A DNA stretch of 64,000 nt from Coix lacryma-jobi var. lacryma-jobi (GCA_009763385.1 CM019831.1:84107845-84171844), one strand, 5' to 3'. Counted from the stretch's first letter, positions 21,451 to 32,668 are shown. A program made the numbers and translations. Notes: generated by a model from the letters alone, not told the origin.

Positions 21451-22028
21451 GCAACAGTGATTTCTCAGCGTCCAATGCTCCCTCAACAACTGTTATAAGC
21501 TAGGGTTTGCCATCGAACGCATCGGCCAGCGTTTGATGTTGCCGCCTGCAGCGTCTGATGCCCCTAACTTCTACCCTTGCTTCCATGCGCCAACACCAAA
21601 GTGTTTCACCACTTGTGCATGTGTGTTAGCATTTTGCAAAGCATTTTCCAAGGGTTTTGTTTGTCACTCACTAGGTCTATAGCATCAATATGTTAGAGAA
21701 CTCCTAGTGACACTTGAACACCGCATAAGCCATGAATTATCTCCTCTTAATAGTTCGGCTGTGTATCCTAAATGTGATCACACTAAGTGTCTTGATCACC
21801 AAAATAAAGATCCTTATAGGTTGTACCTTTGCCTTCGGTCCTCTTTGCTCCATCTCTTCTCTTCTTCATTTCACCAATGGTAGAGCACTTGATCACTTGA
21901 GTGCTTGTGGCCATCACCATCCTCCATGGTTGCCACTTTGCTAGCTCCACTACTTGGCTTGGTCAAAATCCTTTCTCATTAGCTACACACATGCTTAACA
22001 ATAGGATTAGACCAAATAGGTTTCAACA
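21451..22028 (-). repeat. Sirevirus X 3' LTR, its 5' part
   Basis: In element sense it starts TGTTGAAACC at 22028 and runs to the Y insertion at 21450. It has Sirevirus LTR character and GCGTCC-type motifs near 21478. The complementary half of such an LTR, ending in a Gypsy insertion with the same flank GCAAC, is at 60756-62103. Element X continues to the right at 22029-22046 and 23997-26939. Confidence 0.65.
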
Positions 22029-22046
22029 ATTAACCAAAACCAAACT

Positions 22047-23991
22047 TGCGGATACATGGGTGTATGCCGGGTCTCTGAGTGATGAGTGATTGTCAACTGG
22101 GATGATGCGCATGTTCTTTGGCTTGTGTTGTGCAGGTGTCGAGCAAGGATGCAGTGATCAAAGGCAAGGTGAAGGTCAAGTAGAGACGTGTCATGCCGAT
22201 GGACCGAGAGTGGCGAAGGGCGGACGTGAGGCTTGGACTGAGGGACCAGAGGACCGAGGATCAGCTGTGGTGGCTGGCAGCCTGGGACAGCGACGAGCGA
22301 AGACTTGCGGTCATGTGTTGCCTAAGTCGTAGACTTGGGGACACGTGTCGGTGGACGGGGTGCACGGGAGGTGCATCCCCTCTACGACGTCGGTTTGGTG
22401 GTAGAGCCAGGGAAAAACCATCAGATGGACGGTTTCCAGGTTTGGGCCTCAAAACCTGGGTGCGGATGGTTTCCAAGTTTGGCCACAAAACTCGGGCTGA
22501 GGACGGTTTCCAGGTTTGGGCCTCAAAACCTGGACGCTAAGGGTTTGCTGAGTTTGGCCTCAAAACTCAGAAGCTGGTGGGCTGGTTTCCCGGTTTGGGC
22601 CTCAAAACCGGGGGTTGGCTGGAAAAGGCTAGTTTTCCGGTTTGGGCCACAAAACCGGGGGTGTAGAGCGAGGGCGGCATGTGGCGGCGATCCGGAGGTT
22701 GCGTCGAGGCAACGCTTCGGTCTGTGCGGGTGTGGCCGTCGGATACACCTACCACCGAGTTGGTCCAGAATAACCCTAGGGTTTAGCTGGTTCGCTCTGT
22801 AATTAGAATAGAGAGGGGTAGAGTAGGAAATAGACTTAGGCTAGTAGTAGGATAAGTAGTCGGGAGACACCCTCCTCCCATCTATCTCAGTCATTTGCTC
22901 TTTCGCATTTAGGGTTTCCTGCTCTCCCATCCCCTGCTGTAGCTAGCTGAGATCCGCAGAGAGACTTGCCTCTGTGTACTGTTGATTCCGAGGAAGTGAG
23001 GCCGTATCCTCACAATTGTAGCGTGTGTTTTGCGCTACGGTTGCAGATTCATGGTTGTGATTCGCGTTTTGTTCGTGTTCTTCGTGGAATCCTTTTTCTC
23101 CACGATTTTCCCGTCGCTCGATCTTTTTGCTCGGTTCATCTTTTGCAAATCCGTTTGAACCAAGTTGTTCTAGATCGTGAGGCACTTCTTTCCACTGAAG
23201 GAATTCTCCTCTAACCTCACGGTCTAGGAGATCGGTCGATTTTTGTTTGGGGTCATGTTTTTCTCCCTTCCCTCGAAATTCTTTGATTCACTGATTTGGA
23301 GATAGGTTCGAGCCATGATCTCTTAGGGATAGCTCACTATACTCCTTGTGACTCTTCTCACCAAGTTTGATCCCTAGAGGACTTGTTTTGGGTGAGATAG
23401 AATCGAATCGGTGGTCAAACGGTGTTGAGTCGGGGCGACCGGACGCAGGTGTCGGACCGACCGGACGCTGACTCTGAGCATCCGGTGGTTGAACATCGCG
23501 CGTAGAACTTCTGTGCCTGACCGGACGCTCCGTTTTCTCCCTGACCGGACTCGTCCCTTCTACTGTTCACTGTGGTCCGTCTTGTGTGACCGAACGCTTG
23601 AGCCTTGACCAGACGCTGCCTTCATCAGAGTCCGGTCCAACTCAGAGAGGTCCGAAACAAGACTTTGTCTGACCGGACGCGTCCGGTGCTTGTTGACCGG
23701 ACGCAGGGTGAGTCCGGTCAGTGCTGTCTCAGCACGTTTTCGTTCGCGGTTGGCTCGTTCTTGGTCGGATTCGATTTCCGCCTTTTGCGTTGGCTTTCTA
23801 GAGTTGTGTAGTGTCCCGCTGTGCTTCTTGGAAGCATCCACCCTACATCTAGGGTCGTGAACACTTGCAAGCTCTAAGGTTTGTCGTTTGGGGTGATTCT
23901 CGGGACAGTGGCTACTAGTTTCCGTAAGGAAAATTTGAAGCTCTCATTCACCCCCCCTCTGGTCGCTTTCTGAGTGCTTCTCGGTCCTTCA
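22047..23991 (+). mobile_element. solo Sirevirus LTR, TSD AAACT
   Basis: A forward LTR of 1945 bp that starts TGCGGATACATGG and ends CTCGGTCCTTCA. It is flanked by a perfect target duplication AAACT (22042-22046 and 23992-23996) with no internal region on either side, which is the footprint of LTR-LTR recombination. It contains six hairpin units between 22434 and 22665 and ACCGGACGC-type motifs between about 23430 and 23720. It was inserted into the 3' untranslated part of element X. Confidence 0.93.
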
Positions 23992-23996
23992 AAACT

Positions 23997-25308
23997 AGGG
24001 CATTTAATCTCCCCTTCTTTTGTAATTGATGATAACCTATACAAAGATATGTGATTTAAATTCGATTAACCACATTGATAATATTAGCTTCCCCTACATA
24101 TGTGCTATAGAGTTTGGTTCTAAATTTTGCACATATGTATGGATATGAAATGTGTGTGAGCAACACTATCAATGATGATGTTAAGGCATAAGAATGGACC
24201 TTTGAAGCGTGATACCAATCGGAGTGCACATGTTATACCATCCTTAGCATCATTTGTCACTAGACATATCAAGAACCCCGTGAGATCAAAATTTATAATA
24301 AGGCTCTTGAACCGCTAGAAACATAAGTATGTCTAGTTGCAATCCTATACATGCTAGTAAGTCATATCATCAATCATGTTCTAACACTAGCATTCACCAC
24401 ATAAGCATGGACATCAAAATAATGTCTTATGTAATGCAATCAAACATATGAATATGCACATTTTAAATGCAACATACATGTTTATGAGCTTGCTCCCCCT
24501 ATATGTATGCCCAAGTTTTAAAGTTTGAAGCTCCAATCCACATGAAAACAACCCACTTGAAAACTACTCAGCATATCTCTTTTTCTCTTTGTTCTACATT
24601 GTTCTCCCCCTTTCATTGTTCTACCCCTTTCACTATCATATCTCTGTAGCATTTTATCCCCTTTGTCAACAATTAGCATAAAAGGTGAGGCAAAAGTTAA
24701 TGAAAGGAGACAACTTTTATCATGAGATTCACATGAGGAGATCAAACTAAGTCAAGTTGTGGCTTAATCTAGCTCATGAGATATTTAACACGGTTTGCTC
24801 TAGAGTAAGCTTCTTCACACATCGTACAATGGTTATCTTACTCACGTTGGTTAAACACTTATTGCTCACTTACTAGATCAAACGCTAGAGTTACAAGCTC
24901 ACAAACAAGCTATATGCTACCACTATATCAGGTCAAACATAGAAGCAATAGTGGTACCATATATACTACAAAACCATTTGATTTATCATGAATGATCCTA
25001 AATAAGCAATGTGATGGCTATATGAACTAGAACACAACCTAATAAGAATGAACGCACATGCCAAACAATTTCACCTTTGCTTTCTTGGAGGAGAGGCATG
25101 TCATAAGTGAGGGTGCATCCAACACATGTTGGAGAAGTCTAGGATATTCAATTCATTCCTTAGCTTGCAAAACCTTCTCTCATCTAGTGGTTGTGAAGAT
25201 ATCAGCAAGTTGATCATCGATGCCCACATTTTCAATAGATATATCTTTCTTTGCTTGATGATCTCTAATGAAGTGATGCCTTATGTCAATGTGCTTTGTT
25301 CTTAAATG
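23997..25308 (-). other. 3' non-coding internal region of Sirevirus X
   Basis: Antisense sequence between the X pol fragment and its 3' LTR. It carries the purine-run motifs seen on the minus strand before Sirevirus 3' LTRs (AAGAAGGGGAGATT near 24010-24025 and GGGGGAGCAAGC near 24490-24501) and remnants of the end of pol (about 25110-25308) in broken frames. No intact gene is visible. Confidence 0.65.
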
Positions 25309-26939
25309 TTAAACTGGGTTGGTGACTATTTTGACGGTGCTCTCATTATCACATAGCAATGGGACTTGTCCAAACTTGACTCCATAATCTTGCAATGTTG
25401 CTTTCATCCATAGCAATTGTGCACAACAACTACCTGCGGATATGTATTCGGCTTCGGCGATAGAGAGTGCAACACTATTTTGCTTCTTTGATGACCAAGA
25501 GACAAGTGATCTTCCAAGCAATTGACAAGTGCCTGATGTGCTCTTCCTATCCACCTTGCATCCCGCATAATCGGAATCCGAGTATCCAATCAATTCAAAT
25601 AGAGATCCCTTGGGATACCATAGTCCAACATTTAGAGTGTGCTTCAAATATCTCAATATTCGTTTGGTTGCCTTCAAATGACTTTCTCTTGGTGAAGCTT
25701 GGAACCTTGCACACATGCACACACTAAACATGACATCCGGCCTTGATGCGGTCACATAGAGTGAACTTCCAATCATTGACCGATATAACTTTTGATCCAC
25801 CATGTCACTACTAGAGGCACTATCCAAATGTCCATTTGTGCCCATTGGAGTGGTTATTGCTTTAGCTTCATCTAACTCAAACTTCTTGAGCATGTCCTTG
25901 ATGTACTTGCTTTGACTAACAAATGTGTCTTTCTTCATTTGCTTGATTTGTAGTCCAAGAAAGTAACTAAGCTCTCCAAAAATAGACATCTCAAACTCCT
26001 TAGCCATCATCTCTCCAAACTCTTCACAAAAGTCTTGGTTGGTTGATCCAAATATGATGTCATCCACATAGATTTGCAACACAAACAAGTCACTTCCAAT
26101 CTTCTTGGTGAAGAGAGTGGTGTCAACCTTCCCCATCTTGAAACCCTTTGATAGCAAGAAATCCCTCAATCTTTCATACCAAGTTCTTGGTGCTTGCTTC
26201 AACCCATATAATGCCTTCTTGAGCTTCTACACATGGTTGGGCTTCTTCACATCTTCAAATCCAGGAGGTTGCTCAACATACACTTGCTCATTGATGAATC
26301 CATTGAGCAAAGCACTCTTTACATCCATTTGATAGAGCTTGATGTTGTGAGAACAAGCATATGTAAGTAGGATTCTAATGGCTTCCAATCTAGCAACTGG
26401 TGCATAGGTTTCTCCAAAGTCAATGCCTTCCAATTGAGTGTACCCTTGTGCAACCAATCTTGCTTTGTTCCTTACAACAATGTTATCTTCATCTTGCTTG
26501 TTTCGGAAGACCCATCTTGTTCCAATAACATTTGTGTTCTTCGGTCTTTCCACTAACTCCCAAACATTATTGCAGGTAGAGTTGTTCAATTCTTCATGCA
26601 TTGCATTCACCCAATCAACATCCATCAAAGCTTCATCAATCTTGGTTGGCTCAATAGATGATACAAATGAATAGTATTCACAAAATGAAGTCAATCTTGA
26701 TCTTGTTTGCACAACTCTTCTTATGTCACCAACAATTTGATCCAAAGGATGATCTCTTGCAATATGTGTTGGTTGGAGCACTTGTTGCGGTTGGACACTT
26801 GCACTTGCACTTGCACTTGGATGAGCCACTTGAGAGCTACTAGCATCTTGTTGATCTTGAGAACCACTAGAACTTGCAACATCATTTCCATGCATGGTTG
26901 GAGAAGAGAGCACTTGATCTTTGTCACCTTCAATGTCAA
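25309..26939 (-). pseudogene. pol: Sirevirus X pol: reverse transcriptase and RNase H, decayed
   Basis: Minus-strand Ty1/Copia RT and RNase H. From right to left: the integrase-RT hinge (rich in Ser, Gln and Ala), DWVNAMHEEL, WVFRNKQDEDN, NKARLVAQGYTQ, KLYQMDVKSALLNG, QAPRTWYERL, catalytic IYVDDIIFG near 26070, then RNase H with YSDSDYAGC and KHIDIR-type end motifs. The frame is broken by a TAG at 26226-26228 between HV and KL and by a TAA at 25309-25311 after VTNPV; more stops follow. The 5' part of pol was lost when the Athila-like LTR at 26940 was inserted or recombined. The RT motif is intact but the gene cannot make a full protein. Confidence 0.93.
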
Positions 26940-28332
26940 TGTTGACACCTAAATTGGCGAACGGGTAAACCGCAAGCATACGGTTGTCAAGGTAGCCTTC
27001 ACCAGGAGTATTCCAAGTATCGTATTTTCCACAGGGAACGTGAAGTGGTCTTAACAAAGAACTAAGCTCGTCCTATGATGACACAAGGGTATAAGATAGA
27101 TTGGGTAGAGAGGATCTCTATGGTTATGAAACTGGATAGGTAAGGTAGATACAAAGGTTGTTCACTTCGGATCACTAAGCCGTTTAGCAATAGAAAGGGA
27201 TGAGAAGGGTGCTAAACCACCTAGCACAAGAAGACCTACGTTTTAATAACTTTGCCAAACGTGGTGGAATCAAAGGCTAGATAGGGCTATCACCACCTAC
27301 TAGCTACCACAAACAAACTGTTGAACAAGCCCCAGACACAGGTAAGCGTATAATCTAGACACCATGTCTACACTATATCTTACTACTCTAATCCGAATTT
27401 CGATGATATTGACTAGATTATCGGGTTAAGGGCGATGAATCAATGAACAACAAAAGTAAATACTTTACTTAAACTAAGGATCAAATACCATAAAAGAATC
27501 TCGAATGCTTACTTACAAAGAAGGCTGCATCCGTAGAGGCGCAGCTTGGAGGAGACTCCCAACAGACCCAGGACTTCCTCCGCACTCCCCTCACTCTCTC
27601 CCTATGACTGATAGTACTACAACTAGAGAGTAGTTTCTCTTGGTGTGTCTTGAATGAGAGGGAGTGAGGGGGTATTTATAGTAGAGAGGTGGAGTAGGGG
27701 CTACTCCACTGCCACGTCATCGATCCGCGTGATGATGGATGAGAGCCCTTGGATTGTAACCTCCTTCAGATCAATGGTGGAGAAAAATTAAACATGTGCT
27801 TCTTTAATTCAACATGTGCTTCTTTGCATGGCGGCATGCAAATGGTGGTAGAAGGGGGAGGGCGCCCCTAGGCCACCATGTAGGGGTCGGCCGAGCCCCC
27901 TATGGCAGGTGGGGACTCCGTCCTTCTTCTAGAAGCATGGCCCACCTGTCATAGAGTGTGGTGGAGCTTGGTTTGGCCTTGGGTTGGTCAGTTTGCTTCC
28001 TTTGTGGGCCCATGGATCCATGTGCGCTGAATATGAGCCATTGAGAGAAAACACACATTCCATCCAAGGGTGGAGAACAACTTTGGAGTGTTTCCCATGG
28101 ATCATGGCTAGTTTGGGAGGCTGGTGAGCCACATAGGGGGTCAGGCAACCCCACTAGGTGGGTCCCACTAACCCATTTATCCCTATTTCCTGTATGTCTG
28201 GATCAAATACTTCATGGACATGTGGAGCTTGTTATTGGATAAAATATATTTATTATGGCCTATGTTCCTTCCAAACCGGGGTTGTTGACGGTGTTTTGAA
28301 GGTGTAAATTTGTGTCATATCTACCGTCAACA
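26940..28332 (-). repeat. 3' LTR of an antisense Athila-like element
   Basis: On the minus strand it starts TGTTGACGGTAG at 28332 and ends GGTGTCAACA at 26940. It matches the LTR at 48724 in order: start motif repeated once ('accgtcaac' near 28272), the CATCGATCCG block, a TATAAATACCCC box near 27672-27681, and the terminal block with GGTGTCAACA. A long interior stretch (27600-28330) is close to 660-1393, so these two belong together. The internal region follows to the right, hence a 3' LTR. The left flank is GTCAA, with no matching partner. Confidence 0.85.
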
Positions 28333-29428
28333 AGACCCCCCCCCCCACACACACACACACTTAGCTCTTTGCTCGTCCTCGAGTAAAGATTTAGGATTAA
28401 AGTAAGCATGAGCATAACATCTTAAGATATTCAACTGGCATAAAAGTCATTCCAAAACATTCCTTAAGCAAGTGGGATATGTGGTGTTAGCTAACATATA
28501 TTCTTGAGTAGTTAAAAAGTGGAACAGTTCTTGAAGCAAAGTCATCTTACCATTTTCACATCTTAGTAACTCGGAGTTTTTTTTACAATAAAAAGCATAG
28601 GTCACTTATACTTCTCAAATGGTACTCTCAGAACGCTCAAAGGTGTATGATTCCTTACCAAGGCATTGCAAGAATTGCCTTCTTTTGTTTCATCCTACTT
28701 CTAAAAAGCTTATTTGGAGCTCAGGTGGGGATAAACATGACAGCATACTTCCATTGCATGTATTGTAAAGTCAAAACAAGGATCCAAGGAGAAAAATGTC
28801 ATACTCTTAGATCAAGATGTGCATGTGTGTGGAACATGATATAAATATACTCCTTTTGTAAGTATGTCCTCTCTCTAGGACTTATTATTTTGAGACATGA
28901 CTATCCTTTTTTCTCTCTCTTTTTTTACCAAGCATGAGCCTTCATGTGCTCACATTTTTTTCTTTTTTTTTAAACTCGGACCTTCATGTGTCCATATTTT
29001 TTTCTTTTTCATACTTTTGCATTGCTCATGTCTCTTCTACAACATATTTAGAGAGAGATCACACTTTTAAAACATGGAGCATATATTTGGTGGAAATAAA
29101 AGGCATGTTTTTTTTGTACTTCTAGTGTAGAAGTAGCATGTATGAGTGGCGTGTACATGATCTTGATCTTGGGAGCATGATAAATTTCTCAGCAAGGGTC
29201 ACAAGGTTTGACAAAACTCAACACAATAGCAAGTAGCATATATAGAAGGTTGTAGACATGTAAGATCATAGCATATGGTTTTGGTAGGAATTTCTCACCA
29301 CTAAGGACTATGTGACACTATGGTTTTATGACACTTTTATCAAAAGAAAAATCTCCAAGTACTTTGAATAGAAAAGGTAGGATTTCTAAGCCAGAACTAT
29401 ATCACACTTCACAACAACTTAGTCAGTA
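28333..29428 (-). other. 3' internal non-coding region of the antisense Athila-like element
   Basis: Next to the LTR the minus strand reads GCTCGAGGACGAGC followed by a (GT)n and a run of 13 G. This corresponds to the GCTCGGGACGAGC block before the 3' LTR of the complete element (57283-57297). The rest is AT-rich with T runs; no gene is visible. The complete element has a similar non-coding stretch at 55803-57314. Confidence 0.6.
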
Positions 29429-29841
29429 TGATTTTTATATAAAAACTGTAGCTTTCGACGAGATCTACAACTTTGTAGTTTTGTGTTTTTTCATTTGAGG
29501 AAGTTAATATGCTCAAAACAATTAAATACTCTTTTTAGCACCATAATAAACGTATATAAGAGTTCATCACTTTTGAAAATTCATATATTTTTTACATGGT
29601 ATCAAATAAAGATATGAAAAACATGATTTTTTTTTAAAATCATATGCTCAAAAAGTATCTTTATTTGATACCATGCAAAAAAAATATGTATTTTCAAAAA
29701 CCACAAACTCTTATATGCGTTTATTATGGTGCTGAAAAAACAATGTATTCTTTTTGAGCATCTTAACGTCCTCAAATGAAAAACCTCAAAACTACAAAAT
29801 TGTACATCTCATCGAGAGCTACAATTTTTGTATAAAAATCA
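29429..29841. repeat. 413-nt inverted repeat (foldback)
   Basis: Arms of about 195 nt (29429-29625 and about 29642-29841) are reverse complements with roughly 80-85 percent match by eye, for example 'tatcaaataaagata' against 'tatctttatttgata' and 'tgatttttatat' against 'tataaaaatca'. The loop is very short. It would fold into one long hairpin and may be a foldback or MITE-like element, or part of the Athila-like 3' region. Confidence 0.8.
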
Positions 29842-29879
29842 TCTTCATCCGACATCGTATTGAAGATTTATAATTTTTT

Positions 29880-30070
29880 GAAAAATTCAGTCCTTTCACG
29901 CCACTCCCGGTGGCGCGACAAGACCTTACTGTCACGCCACATGCATTGGCGTGAGAAGGTTTTCCACGTTGGAAACGATGTCCGACGTATAAGACCTTCT
30001 CATGCCACTCCCGATGGCGCGACAACGTTATTTGGTCGCACCAGTGGGGCTGACGCGACCAAAAGGGTTA
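29880..30070. repeat. GC-rich hairpin modules
   Basis: Four diverged modules of about 40 nt built on GCCACTCCCGGTGGCGCGAC and relatives, starting near 29899, 29933, 30003 and 30031. Each holds a small inverted repeat (GCCAC...GTGGC type). They lie beside the foldback and differ sharply in base composition from the AT-rich flank. Confidence 0.6.
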
Positions 30071-30154
30071 GAATGTACAAATTTTATTTAGGTGAGATTA
30101 TTAATGAAATATTTTTTAAAAAGGTTTAAAAAATAAAAAAAGTCATCCCAAGCC

Positions 30155-31201
30155 AACTCCACTGGCTGCCCCATTCGACCCTGTGATGACGACGTCTGCT
30201 CGAGGACCCGATCCCACTACTTCCACTACATGGGGTCCTCTTGAGCCACCTCTCCAGCGAGCACCGGCTGCACCTGAGGGAGCGACAGCATCTGGCGAGG
30301 GGGAGGCGACTTCGGCAAGGCAAGCACCCCAAAGCGTCCAGCAGATCCACCCTCCACAACAGATGATCGACGGCATCGACCAGCAAGTCACGCGGTCGCG
30401 AGCGTATGAGATCTCACACTTTGCTCATTCAGCATTAGTTGCTTCTTTTGAGCCCAAAGATGTTGGACACGCTCTTTCTGATCCTAACTGGGTTAATGTC
30501 ATGCACGAGTAGTTAGAAAACTTTGAGCGAAACCAAGTTTGGACCCTAGTTCCACCTCCACCAGAATGCCACCCTATAGGTACCAAATGGGTTTTCAAAA
30601 ACAAACAGGGTGAGGATGGGATGGTAGTGAGGAACAAGGCTAGGCTAGTAGCCCAGGGTTTTTGCCATAAAGAGGGGATATATTATGAGAAAACCTTTGC
30701 CTCTGTAGCTCGTTTAGAAGCCATTAGGATCCTTCTAGCCTTTGCTGCTTCAAAGGGTTCTAAGCTATATCAGATGGATGTTAAGAGTGCTTTCTTGAAC
30801 GGGTATATGGAGGAAGAGGTTTTTGTGAGACAACCCCCGGGTTTCGAGAGTTCCAAGTTTCCAAACCATGTCTTTAAACTTTCAAAAGTTTTGTATGGTT
30901 TGGAACAAGCCCCGAGAGCCTGGTATGAGCGTTTGAAATCCTTTTTGCTCTCCAAGGGTTTTAAAATGGGACAAGTAGATAAGACTCTATTTCTCCTCAA
31001 GCAAGACAGTGACACCATTTTAGTTCAGATTTACGTGAATGATATCATCTTTGGTGGCTCCTCTCATGCACTTGTTGCCAAGTTTGCAGATACTATGAGT
31101 AGGGAGTTTGATATGAGTATGATGCGTGAGTTGACCTTCTTCCTCGGGACGCAAATCAAGCAAACCCGAGACGGGACGTTCGTGCATCAAGGAAAATACG
31201 C
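30155..31201 (+). pseudogene. pol: Sirevirus B pol, reverse transcriptase part (interrupted)
   Basis: Forward Ty1/Copia RT. It starts in the proline/alanine-rich integrase-RT hinge (about 30180-30400) and runs through DPNWVNVMHE, WVFKNKQGEDG, NKARLVAQGF, KLYQMDVKSAFLNGY, QAPRAWYERLKSFLLSKGF and the catalytic box. The catalytic box reads IYVNDIIFG near 31033-31050, so the second catalytic Asp pair is YVND instead of YVDD. A TAG interrupts the frame at 30510-30512. The frame ends at 31201, where an insertion begins; it resumes at 32669. The 5' part of the element (LTR, gag, protease, integrase) is missing left of about 30140. Confidence 0.92.
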
Positions 31202-32668
31202 TGTCGGTGTTTGTTAACCGACAACTCATCTTGGGGATTCCCAGATGATTTGTTCCGTGGGGATCGACGTTCGTAAAACTCGGCGAGTACACAGGGACAG
31301 CGATTTATACTGGTTTAGGCTACTTAATAGTGTAATACCTTACGTCCAGTGGCGGCGTGTGCCTTGTGTTATGATCTGAGATTCAATGATAGGGGTAGAC
31401 GCCCGCTTCCCCTTATATAATCGGGTGAAGGTCAGCGTATACCGAGTCCTAGTCGGTTACAACAGAAGAGTCCTATTCTAATTACAAGACTTCCTTTTGA
31501 AACTCGACTAAGTTACAACAAGAGTCCTAATCCATGTAGACTTTGTACCATGTCTTCGGATCTCCGCGACATCCAGAGCTGGTCCGAGTAACCATCTTCT
31601 GATGATATCTCTGACATTCTGGTCCGTCAAGCCCCCGAGCTCTTCAATATTTCTCTAAAATGTTATCTTCTGGTTTCTTTTGAGAATCTCCTAGTAATGT
31701 CTTGAGAAATCTTGAGGTGCTCTATAGACAAAAGAATTCCATGGCATGCACTTTTTCAGAAAAGTGCACCCATAGGGTGTAGCCCCCGAGCCTCTTGTTA
31801 TTTTTAATAACTTTGAGGATCTTCGAGCCTTTTTCTGAGTAATCCTTAGTTAAGAAAAAACATTTCCTCAATGATATATACTCTGCAGCCCCCGAGCCTG
31901 AGTTCCGGGTACTCAAGTAGTCGGCACTTGAGGTCTTCAATATATCCTTTGAGTGAACCTTTAAGTCTGTTTGAGGTTAATACATGACACTGATTTGATG
32001 TTTAATGCAATCTGAGTAATAATTATTCAGCTTCAGGTGGGTAATGTTTTCATCAAACATCCCTTTTCACCCCCACTGAATAAAGATTACCACAAAGGAC
32101 AACAATAATTGACCAGTGACTGTATCACCTGTCCAAATTGATGATTCCTTGTCGTTTTGTGCAACTACAACACTTTTCTCTGCTTCCTCTTGAAGCATAC
32201 ACGTTAAATGAATAACCCACCAGTGATGCCAGGCTTCACATGTGGAATAGTACGCACAAGGGTGCAATTATTGAATTTTGCTTGATTGTATCCGTGAACT
32301 AAGTCCATAGACCAAGAGCAGTCACCTATAAATACCCTGTCTGGGGAATAAGTATGCCACACCTTCCTGAGTATATGACCTCTCTTATTCTCATGAGTGT
32401 TATAATATCTATAGCGGAGATGTCCGAGCTCCCGGGTGTCTTCTTTATGTAGGATAGTCAAAGTGCCCAGAAGAACTCTTGTGAAGGGATCATCCATCAG
32501 GGTGATTTCCAAGTGGTTGGGAGCAGAGGGATACAGAGTTGCGCCTAGAAGAACTCTTGTGACTCCCGCATCGCGGGCAACCTCGGGGTCACAGGTTGTC
32601 AAAAGGCGTTAGGGTTAAGGCTGACTATCGAGTTCCTTGTGTACTGGGGTAGAGCCTTAAACCCACCT
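31202..32668. mobile_element. unclassified insertion (about 1.47 kb) in Sirevirus B pol
   Basis: It begins TGTCGGTGTTTGTTAACCGA right after the codons for HQGKY and ends just before those for KDILKKFNM, so it splits one gene. The left end looks like a grass Gypsy LTR terminus, and phrases such as 'cccccgagcct' repeat inside it (31787, 31889). I could not find the matching right terminus or a target duplication. It is probably a truncated LTR or an LTR fragment, and no coding domain is recognisable. Confidence 0.6.

Noticed and set aside
22193..22802. 115- and 155-codon frames over the hairpin array
   Set aside because: The repeats themselves give long frames on both strands; peptides are repeats of FGPQNLG-type and unlike any known protein.
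26940..27057. Extension of the X pol frame into the Athila-like LTR
   Set aside because: The first 39 or so codons come from the neighbouring LTR by chance read-through; the pol part starts at 26939.
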